Assembly: GCA_902494595.1 (NCBI GenBank)
Contig: CABUTY010000130.1
Coordinates: 1-5,042 of the forward strand
DNA from: an uncultured Porphyromonadaceae bacterium
GTDB lineage: Bacteria; Bacteroidota; Bacteroidia; Bacteroidales; Muribaculaceae
DNA length: 5,042 nt
Direction: 5' to 3'
The translations under genes and the position numbers were made by a program. The notes under the pieces are model-generated. The model ran no database searches and was not told where the DNA came from. It was given only the letters and a program-made list of their open reading frames with translations. This document shows positions 1-4,329 of the stretch, piece after piece; within the stretch, counting starts at the first letter, position 1; each line of letters begins with the position of its first letter.

Positions 1-42
1 CCTTGCGGCTCGCCACTATAGCTGCCGTGGCGAGCCGCAAGG
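1..42. repeat. Perfect 16-bp inverted repeat, GC-rich
   Basis: Arm 1-16 (CCTTGCGGCTCGCCAC) is exactly complementary to arm 27-42, with a 10-nt loop at 17-26. The arms reach the window edge, so the repeat may be longer. No T-run follows on the + strand, so it is not an ordinary + strand intrinsic terminator. A transcript across it would form a very stable hairpin. It may be the 3' end of an upstream unit, a REP-like intergenic element, or a terminator read from the other strand; the sequence does not decide between these. Confidence 0.8.
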
Positions 43-105
43 CGAGCTTTCCTGCCCCCGGGAGCCGGCATTACTGCTGCCACGGCTGCTGGAAGGCAAG
101 CTTTC
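15..105. repeat. Diverged tandem copy of the left-edge element, about 54-bp period
   Basis: AAGGCGAGCTTTC at 39-51 recurs as AAGGCAAGCTTTC at 93-105 with one mismatch, 54 bp later. Upstream of each copy, 15-31 and 70-86 also align (12 of 17 bases, both containing GCTGCC). This suggests an old duplication of one GC-rich unit, of which only the left copy keeps the perfect inverted repeat. I found no coding explanation: the minus-strand frame through both copies has a stop on each side and no start codon. Confidence 0.5.
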
Positions 106-125
106 GATCCTCTTGCGCCCTCTTG

Positions 126-148
126 AGCCTGATTTAGGCTAATTTTTT
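126..148 (+). terminator. Weak candidate intrinsic terminator of an upstream + strand unit
   Basis: AGCCT (126-130) pairs with AGGCT (136-140) around a 5-nt loop, followed by AA and six T at 143-148. The stem is only 5 bp, so this is a modest candidate. Its position suits the end of a transcript entering from the left edge. The gene it would serve is outside the window. Confidence 0.35.
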
Positions 149-162
149 CAATCCTTTGTTTC

Positions 163-177
163 CGCTGATTATCAGCG
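163..177. repeat. 15-bp palindrome CGCTGAT-T-ATCAGCG
   Basis: Seven-base arms at 163-169 and 171-177 are exactly complementary around a single central T. The spacing is too tight for a full RNA hairpin, although CGCTG/CAGCG with a 5-nt loop is possible. Two-fold symmetric DNA of this kind can be a protein site, and it lies about 60 bp upstream of the tRNA promoter. No regulator can be named from the sequence, and chance cannot be excluded. Confidence 0.4.
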
Positions 178-235
178 CTTTATGCAAATTTAAAAGCCCT
201 GGCCTTAAAAAAATTGAGATTTTTTTGCTGAAATA

Positions 236-267
236 TTTGGCAGATTCGGAAATTGGTTGTAACTTTG
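236..267 (+). promoter_or_regulatory. Bacteroidota-type promoter for tRNA-Asp
   Basis: TTTG at 236-239 and TAACTTTG at 260-267 match the known Bacteroidota -33 (TTTG) and -7 (TAnnTTTG) elements, with a 20-bp spacer. Transcription would start near 273-275, giving a 5' leader of about 65 nt before the mature tRNA, to be removed by RNase P. Just upstream, AAAAAAAT (207-214) and ATTTTTTT (219-226) form an A/T inverted repeat. Such A-tracts bend DNA and could act like an UP element, which is inference. Confidence 0.8.
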
Positions 268-337
268 CACTCGCAAACGGGAAACAAACCCCGCGAGTCT
301 CGAAAGAAAGAGTTCCGACGAGAAGCCATCAATTCAA

Positions 338-412
338 GGTGCGTTAGTTCAGCTTGGTTAGAATACATGCCTGTCACGCATGGGGTCACGGGTTCAAGTC
401 CCGTACGCACCG
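338..412 (+). tRNA. tRNA-Asp (anticodon GTC)
   Basis: A full cloverleaf can be drawn. The acceptor stem is GGTGCGT (338-344) with ACGCACC (405-411). The D stem is GTTC (347-350) with GAAT (361-364). The anticodon stem is CATGC (366-370) with GCATG (378-382), around loop CTGTCAC with anticodon GTC at 373-375. The T arm is ACGGG/CCCGT around TTCAAGT (393-399). The discriminator is G412, as expected for Asp. The 3' CCA is not encoded, because CCG follows, so a CCA-adding enzyme must complete it. It has its own promoter upstream and an intrinsic terminator 14 nt downstream, so it appears to be a single-gene unit. Confidence 0.97.
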
Positions 413-425
413 CCGAGGAGAGAGG

Positions 426-468
426 AAGAGCAGCAGCGTTAGTCTTGTACTACCTGTTGCTCTTTTTT
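426..468 (+). terminator. Intrinsic terminator of the tRNA-Asp transcript
   Basis: AAGAGCAGCAG (426-436) pairs with CTGTTGCTCTT (454-464) as an 11-bp stem with one G-T pair. An inner 4-bp helix, TAGT (440-443) with ACTA (449-452), extends it. A T-run at 463-468 overlaps the 3' end of the stem. This is the strongest terminator in the window and should end most transcription from the tRNA promoter. Confidence 0.85.
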
Positions 469-486
469 CTTTATCTCACACATGTT

Positions 487-713
487 TTCAAAATACAAAA
501 TCCCTCCATACTAACTTCAAAATCCCCTCTTCCATGCTAAATTCAAAATTCTCCTCCATTATTCAAAATTTCGCTCATGCGAAATTCTCTTCCATTATTC
601 AAAATTTCACTCAACTCAAAATCCAACACTCCCAATATTCCAAATTCTCACATTCAAAATTAACCCATTCAAAATCCTCCTCTATTCAAAATTCAAATTT
701 CAAAATTCAAAAT
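487..713. repeat. Interspersed TTCAAAAT short repeats in a gene-free spacer
   Basis: The octamer TTCAAAAT occurs exactly ten times, starting at 487, 516, 542, 562, 598, 653, 668, 685, 699 and 706. There are also near copies such as CTCAAAAT at 615, ATTCCAAATT at 637 and TTCAAAT at 692. In the last part (685-713) the copies nearly abut with a 7-bp step. Earlier copies are separated by C/T-rich linkers such as CTCCTCCATT. No gene is supported here: the one long open frame runs across the tRNA and its terminator and encodes only the repeat. The + strand contains only five G between 470 and 723. Confidence 0.85.
546..613. repeat. 32-bp direct repeat with 36-bp offset and a small hairpin at the join
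   Basis: Positions 546-577 recur at 582-613 with two mismatches (C554/T590 and G573/A609). The unit contains CCATTATTCAAAATTTC. Between the copies, AATTTCGC (567-574) and GCGAAATT (579-586) form a perfect 8-bp stem with loop TCAT. That hairpin holds three of the five G in the whole spacer. The pattern looks like a recent local duplication inside the repeat-rich spacer. Confidence 0.7.
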
Positions 714-721
714 TAATTCCC

Positions 722-1159
722 ATGTCTATAGCCATTATCAACGGCCCCAACCTCAACCTGCTCGGCCGTCGGGAACCTAATATCTACGGCTCCGAGACCC
801 TCGACGATACCCTTGCCGAGCTCGGTTTGCAATTCCCCGGCGATGCTTTCTCATTCTTCCAGTCAAACTCTGAAGGTGAAATCATCGACATCCTCCAGAA
901 GGAAGGATATATGGCAGAGTGCAGGGGCATCATACTCAATCCCGGGGCTTATGCCCATTACTCGATAGCCATAGCCGACGCAATCCGGGCAATACCCGTG
1001 CCGGTGGTCGAGGTGCATATCTCCAACATACATTCGCGCGAGGAATTCCGTCACACCACCGTGACCGGCGCGGCCGCCGATGCCGTGATTACAGGCTGCG
1101 GCCGCTTCGGATACCGGCTGGCCGTGGAATACCTCCTGTCACTGCAGAAACAGCGATGA
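722..1159 (+). CDS. aroQ: Type II 3-dehydroquinate dehydratase
   Basis: This cytosolic enzyme removes water from 3-dehydroquinate to give 3-dehydroshikimate, the third step of the shikimate pathway to aromatic amino acids and chorismate. The 145-residue length is normal for the dodecameric type II family. Every expected active-site residue is visible: N10 in NGPNLNLLG, R17, catalytic Y22 in IYGSETL, N73 in ILNPGAYAHYS, H79, E97 and H99 in VEVHISNIHSREEFRH, and R110. These sit at a constant offset of two from the residues known in the Mycobacterium tuberculosis enzyme. The start at 722 gives the canonical N-terminus; no Shine-Dalgarno is seen, as is usual in this phylum. The stop overlaps the next gene's start (ATGA), implying co-translation. 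No consensus promoter is visible in the 250 bases before it. Confidence 0.96.
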   Translation: MSIAIINGPNLNLLGRREPNIYGSETLDDTLAELGLQFPGDAFSFFQSNSEGEIIDILQKEGYMAECRGIILNPGAYAHYSIAIADAIRAIPVPVVEVHISNIHSREEFRHTTVTGAAADAVITGCGRFGYRLAVEYLLSLQKQR

Positions 1160-1797
1160 ACCCCGAACTGGAAAGATATATCGAGCACCATAGCGGCAAA
1201 GAGCCGCTATGGCTCTACGAACTCAACAGGCGCACGAACCTGCGGCTTCTCAACGGACGCATGTGCTCGGGACAGCTGCAGGGACGGCTGCTGAAGATGC
1301 TCACGGCCATGATCCGGCCACATCACATCCTCGAGTTAGGCACATTCTCGGGATATTCGTCGCTGTCGATGGCCGAGGCCCTTGTCGGCAACGCCACCAT
1401 CGACACCGTGGAAGCCGACGACGAGCTGGAAGACTTCATCCGCGAGGCTTTCGCAATGGCCCCGCCGGAGATAAGCCGCCGAATCACCCTCCACATAGGT
1501 CCGGCCCTCAGCGTAATCGACAGCTTCGATCCCGAAACCTTCGACATGGCATTCATCGACGCCTCGAAACGTGAATATCCCGACTATTATCGCAAGACAT
1601 TGCCGCTGATCCGCCATGGAGGCTTCATAATCGCCGACAACACCCTATGGGACGGCCATGTCACCGACCCGGCATACGACCGCGACCCTCAGACCCGCGG
1701 CGTCCGCGAGTTCAACAGCATCGTGGCCGATGACCCGGCCGTCGAGAAGGTGATAATACCGCTGCGCGACGGTTTGTCGCTGATACGCAAACTATAA
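1156..1797 (+). CDS. Class I SAM-dependent O-methyltransferase (COMT-like family)
   Basis: The predicted protein has 213 residues and the Methyltransf_3 / catechol O-methyltransferase-like fold. It should transfer methyl from S-adenosylmethionine to a hydroxyl using a divalent metal. The SAM-binding glycine loop is ELGTFSGYSS (60-69). The acidic residue after strand 2 is E86 (DTVEAD). The metal ligands typical of the family are D135 (FIDASK) and D161-N162 (IIADN). The tail DGLSLIRK is also typical of bacterial members. The substrate cannot be read from the sequence. The ATG at 1156 overlaps the aroQ stop by 4 nt, so translation is probably coupled. The same frame is open back to 919 inside aroQ, but that extension has no family resemblance and the 1156 start gives the expected N-terminus. 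Confidence 0.92.
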   Translation: MNPELERYIEHHSGKEPLWLYELNRRTNLRLLNGRMCSGQLQGRLLKMLTAMIRPHHILELGTFSGYSSLSMAEALVGNATIDTVEADDELEDFIREAFAMAPPEISRRITLHIGPALSVIDSFDPETFDMAFIDASKREYPDYYRKTLPLIRHGGFIIADNTLWDGHVTDPAYDRDPQTRGVREFNSIVADDPAVEKVIIPLRDGLSLIRKL

Positions 1798-1821
1798 ACG
1801 GACCCCCTGCGTTTTATCATA

Positions 1822-1840
1822 GGATGGCATGGCCCCATCC
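1822..1840 (+). terminator. Possible weak hairpin terminator after the O-methyltransferase
   Basis: GGATGG (1822-1827) pairs with CCATCC (1835-1840) around a 7-nt loop, followed by GTTCATTTC. The T-run is poor, so termination would be partial at best. It is the only structure seen in the 95-nt gap before rbfA. No consensus promoter is visible in that gap either, so rbfA may be transcribed by read-through from aroQ. Confidence 0.3.
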
Positions 1841-1892
1841 GTTCATTTCACTCCGAAGTCCCCCACTCACGACTCCGGTAAAATAAATTATC

Positions 1893-2267
1893 ATGGAAGG
1901 CAAACGACAAGCAAAGATATCCCGTATGCTCCAGAAAGAGCTGGGAGAGATTTTCCGCAAAGAGACAGCCCGCATGGGCAATGTGTTGGTATCGGTAAGT
2001 CAGGTAAGGGTAAGCCCCGACCTGAGCATCGCCAAGGTATACCTTAGCATCTTCCCCCCGGAGAAGAGCAAGGAGATTCTGGAGAACATCAAGCGTCAGA
2101 CCAAGACCGTTCGCTACGACCTGGCCCAGCAGGTCAAGGAGACGCTGCGCAAATGTCCCGACCTGCAGTTCTACCTCGACGACAGCCTTGATTACGCCGA
2201 GAACATAGACCGGCTTCTCGGCCATACACCCGGCGAGGCGCCGGCGTCACCCGTTTTAGAAGAATAA
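1893..2267 (+). CDS. rbfA: 30S ribosome-binding factor RbfA
   Basis: RbfA is a small KH-fold protein that binds the immature 30S subunit near the 5' end helix of 16S rRNA and helps late maturation, notably in the cold. The 124 residues fit the family. The N-terminal helix carries KRQAKISRMLQKELGEIFRKE (4-24). The middle has the hallmark VRVSPDLSIAKVYLSIF (38-54). The C-terminal half has RYDLAQQVKETL (74-85) and CPDLQFYLDDSLDYAENID (88-106). A short Pro/Ala-rich acidic tail (GEAPASPVLEE) ends the protein and is probably disordered. The ATG at 1893 is the natural start, with an A/T-rich leader and no Shine-Dalgarno. Its stop overlaps the next start by one base (TAATG), so the permease is probably translated by reinitiation. 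Confidence 0.95.
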   Translation: MEGKRQAKISRMLQKELGEIFRKETARMGNVLVSVSQVRVSPDLSIAKVYLSIFPPEKSKEILENIKRQTKTVRYDLAQQVKETLRKCPDLQFYLDDSLDYAENIDRLLGHTPGEAPASPVLEE

Positions 2268-3496
2268 TGGGCCGACTGCTACCGGCGATAATAGCCGGCA
2301 GATACCTGCGGAGCAAGAAATCGCATACGGCTGTAGGGGCTATCGCCACAGTGTCGGTGATCGGCATGGCGGTTGCCACGGCGGCCATTGTGTGCGTGCT
2401 GTCGGTATTCAACGGTTTCCGCAGCGTGATCGGCGAGCGCCTCGACACGCTGGCTCCCGATGTGCTTGCGGAGCCGGCCAAAGGGAAGGTGTTTGACAAC
2501 GCCGAGCAGCTTGCCGCCGAAGTCGCGGCACTCCCCGGCGTGGAAGCGGCCACTCCGGTGCTTGCCGACAATGCCCTCCTCCTGTACAACGGCCGCGAGA
2601 TGCCCGTGTTCCTCTCGGGCGTAAACCCCGCCGACTACAGCCGCGTCACCGACATCGCCGCGCTGATACCCAAAGATATGGGCCGCCTCCTCGAACCGGG
2701 AATAAGCCACGGCATACCACAGACCACGCTCAGCGTGGGCGTGGCCCAACAGATGGGCCTGTATCCCGGCGACAGGCTCCTCCTCTTCGCACCTCGGCGC
2801 AAAGGACGTGTGAACATCGCCAACCCGGCCACCTCCTTCATATCCGACTCGCTGTACGTGGCCGGCGTATACCAGGCCATGAGCAACGATTACGACGCTG
2901 ACAGAATCATCACCGACATGGCCACGGCCCGGCGGCTCTTCCAGTACGACACACAGGCGTCGTCGCTGCATATCAAGGCTGCACGCGACGCCGACCCTGC
3001 CGATGTGGCACGCACCGTGGCGAAAAAACTTGGTGACGCTTTCACGGTAAAAGACCGTATGCGACAGCAGGAGATGAACTTCAGGATGGTGGAGATAGAA
3101 AAATGGGTATCATACCTTCTTTTGGGCTTTATCCTGATGATAGCCGGCTTCAACATCATCTCCACGCTGTCGATGCTCGTGCTTGAAAAGGAGCATTCAC
3201 TGTCGACCTTATGGGCCATGGGTATGACACGCCGTCGGATAGGCTCCATCTTCGCGTGGGAGAGCTTCATGGTGGCACTTTTGGGCGGACTGTCAGGGAT
3301 AGCCGTCGGCGTGGCGCTGACACTCCTGCAGCAACATTTCGGCATCATCAAGATTGGCGACGGCGCCTCGACAATACTCCCGGCATATCCCGTGAAACTC
3401 GTGGCCGCCGACATTCCCGCCGCCATGCTGCCGATATTGGCGATAGCCGCGGTGACCGCCCTGACGACAGCCCGATTCGCAAGGTCAAGAATCTGA
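2267..3496 (+). CDS. FtsX-family ABC transporter permease, LolC/LolE-like
   Basis: This is a 409-residue inner-membrane permease of the MacB/FtsX type. The N-terminus AGRYLRSKKSHTAV (10-23) is typical of LolC/E-like proteins. TM1 spans about 22-45 and is followed by SVFNGFR (46-52). A large periplasmic domain spans about 55-275. Three further membrane segments lie at about 281-305, 326-354 and 384-402. The cytosolic loop LVLEKEHSLSTLWAMGMTRRRI (304-325) is the usual contact for the ATPase. LolCDE extracts lipoproteins from the inner membrane for outer-membrane delivery, and that role is plausible here. However, no LolD-like ATPase is nearby, so the substrate is inference. The one-base overlap with rbfA suggests translational coupling. 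GGTCA/TGACC (3483-3498) around the stop is a 5-bp hairpin without a T-run. Confidence 0.9.
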   Translation: MGRLLPAIIAGRYLRSKKSHTAVGAIATVSVIGMAVATAAIVCVLSVFNGFRSVIGERLDTLAPDVLAEPAKGKVFDNAEQLAAEVAALPGVEAATPVLADNALLLYNGREMPVFLSGVNPADYSRVTDIAALIPKDMGRLLEPGISHGIPQTTLSVGVAQQMGLYPGDRLLLFAPRRKGRVNIANPATSFISDSLYVAGVYQAMSNDYDADRIITDMATARRLFQYDTQASSLHIKAARDADPADVARTVAKKLGDAFTVKDRMRQQEMNFRMVEIEKWVSYLLLGFILMIAGFNIISTLSMLVLEKEHSLSTLWAMGMTRRRIGSIFAWESFMVALLGGLSGIAVGVALTLLQQHFGIIKIGDGASTILPAYPVKLVAADIPAAMLPILAIAAVTALTTARFARSRI

Positions 3497-3596
3497 CCCT
3501 CACGTATATAGACCGCCGGAACCCCTGAAAAAAACCATGACTTTTCCCCTCAAAAGTTAAGACACTTTCATTTTGTCAAAAAATATCTGGTGAATA

Positions 3597-3627
3597 TTTG
3601 TGGTTTAAAAATTTTATTGTAATTTTG
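3597..3627 (+). promoter_or_regulatory. Bacteroidota-type promoter for the Lrp/AsnC gene
   Basis: TTTG at 3597-3600 and TAATTTTG at 3620-3627 match the Bacteroidota -33/-7 consensus with a 19-bp spacer. Transcription would begin near 3634, leaving an A-rich, C-containing leader of about 94 nt before the ATG at 3728. The palindrome TTTTGCAAAA (3623-3632) straddles the -7 element and the approach to the start site. A protein bound there would block initiation, and autoregulation is common in this family, but that link is inference. The gap 3497-3596 before the promoter holds no gene and no convincing terminator. Confidence 0.82.
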
Positions 3628-3727
3628 CAAAAACAACAAACCAGAACAACATACTGACAAAACAGTGAAAAAGCCAAGCAAAAACCCCAGAACAATCGCA
3701 AAATTAAAACGATTAGAGCAACGTCCA

Positions 3728-4204
3728 ATGGATAGATTAGACAACTTAGACAAGAAGATCCTGAACATCGTGATGGGCAACGCCCGCATGGCGTCGAAGG
3801 ACATCGCCGAGCAGTGCGGAGTATCCCGCGCAGCCATCCACCAGCGCCTGCAGCGCCTCATCGACATGCGGGTCATCACAGGCTCCGGCTATGTTGTGGA
3901 TCCCCACCGTCTGGGTTACAACACGTGCACCTACATCGGTGTATCTCTGGAGAAGGGTTCCCTCTACCGTGAGGCCGCCCAGCAGCTGGAGCAGATTCCC
4001 GAGGTTGTAGAGTGCCATTTCACCACTGGCCCCTACTCGATGCTCATCAAGGTGTATGCCTTCGACAACCAGCATCTCATGCAGCTCCTCAACGACAAGA
4101 TTCAGCATATCCCCGGCGTTAACACCACCGAGACTCTCATCAGCCTCGAGCAGAGCCTTAACCGCCAGATATACATCCCCGTTGACCCCAACGCCCGCAA
4201 ATAA
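3728..4204 (+). CDS. Lrp/AsnC-family transcriptional regulator
   Basis: The protein has 158 residues in two parts. The N-terminal winged helix-turn-helix spans about 4-55 (LDNLDKKILNIVMGNARMA, then KDIAEQCGVSRAAIHQRLQRL). The C-terminal RAM/ligand-sensing domain spans about 66-147 (TCTYIGVSLEKGS, then EVVECHFTTGPYSMLIKVYA, then IPGVNTTETLISLEQS). Members form dimers to octamers and bind amino acids or other small effectors. The effector and targets cannot be read here. I chose ATG 3728 because it gives the family's normal start (M-x-x-LDNLD). A GTG at 3665 would add 21 very basic residues with AT-rich codons and no family counterpart I recognise. The gene is monocistronic: its own promoter lies upstream and a terminator follows at 4260. 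Confidence 0.93.
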   Translation: MDRLDNLDKKILNIVMGNARMASKDIAEQCGVSRAAIHQRLQRLIDMRVITGSGYVVDPHRLGYNTCTYIGVSLEKGSLYREAAQQLEQIPEVVECHFTTGPYSMLIKVYAFDNQHLMQLLNDKIQHIPGVNTTETLISLEQSLNRQIYIPVDPNARK

Positions 4205-4207
4205 GCC

Positions 4208-4228
4208 GACTACAGGATTATGGTAGTC
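4208..4228 (+). other. Small hairpin directly after the Lrp/AsnC stop codon
   Basis: GACTAC (4208-4213) pairs with GTAGTC (4223-4228) around a 9-nt loop, starting 4 nt past the stop. It has no T-run, so it is not a terminator by itself. It could protect the mRNA 3' end against exonucleases together with the stronger stem at 4260-4284. The short stem could also be chance. Confidence 0.35.
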
Positions 4229-4259
4229 CGCGTCCCTTCCGGGCACGAACATACTCATC

Positions 4260-4291
4260 ATGCCCCGTCTTCACGCCGGGGCATTTCTTTT
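4260..4291 (+). terminator. Intrinsic terminator of the Lrp/AsnC gene
   Basis: ATGCCCCG (4260-4267) pairs perfectly with CGGGGCAT (4277-4284) around a 9-nt loop, followed by TTCTTTT (4285-4291). The GC-rich stem and T-rich tail make a good rho-independent terminator. It would separate the regulator from the downstream membrane-protein gene. Confidence 0.8.
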
Positions 4292-4315
4292 GGAGCCGGC
4301 TACCCAGCCGGCTCC
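4292..4315. repeat. Perfect 10-bp-arm hairpin in the leader of the YfhO-family gene
   Basis: GGAGCCGGCT (4292-4301) is exactly complementary to AGCCGGCTCC (4306-4315), with loop ACCC. It begins directly after the T-run of the preceding terminator and ends 14 nt before the ATG at 4330. The 9-mer GGAGCCGGC also occurs at 61-69, inside the left-edge element, which hints at a shared intergenic repeat family. It could modulate translation of the downstream gene, act as a second terminator stem, or be a REP-like element. Confidence 0.65.
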
Positions 4316-4329
4316 CAACAATAACCATT

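Noticed and set aside
1..110. Possible minus-strand coding repeat with an 18-codon period at the left edge
   Set aside because: The 54-bp period is a multiple of three, but the frame through both copies meets stops on each side and has no start codon. The inverted repeat explains the pattern better.
487..713. CRISPR array
   Set aside because: The repeated word is only 8 bp, the spacing is irregular, and the gaps are similar C/T-rich linkers rather than unique spacers. No cas gene is present.
655..715. Minus-strand promoter matches (CAAAATTA at 655-662 and 708-715 on the + strand)
   Set aside because: Both fit TAnnTTTG when read in reverse, but neither has a TTTG partner at 19-20 bp. The repeated word itself creates such matches, and there is no minus-strand gene to drive.
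354..716. A 120-codon + strand open frame through the tRNA and the repeat spacer
   Set aside because: It begins inside tRNA-Asp, crosses a strong intrinsic terminator and then encodes only the TTCAAAAT-type repeat. It has no protein-family resemblance.
919..1155. Open upstream extension of the O-methyltransferase frame inside aroQ
   Set aside because: The extension lies over conserved aroQ codons in another frame, and its Arg/Gly/His-rich translation is typical of a GC-rich shadow. The family's N-terminus fits ATG 1156.
2279..2971. 230-codon minus-strand open frame opposite the permease, and similar long antisense frames at 2134-2589 and 2890-3426
   Set aside because: These are shadows of GC-rich coding sequence. 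Their translations show no domain pattern, whereas the + strand frame is a clear FtsX-family permease.
3541..3586. Terminator after the permease (CTTTT/AAAAG and GACA/TGTC pairs)
   Set aside because: The stems are 4-5 bp and AT-rich, and no + strand T-run follows, so they do not support a call.
3665..3727. GTG start adding 21 basic residues to the Lrp/AsnC protein
   Set aside because: The added residues have no family counterpart I recognise and use AT-rich codons. ATG 3728 gives the standard N-terminus and length.
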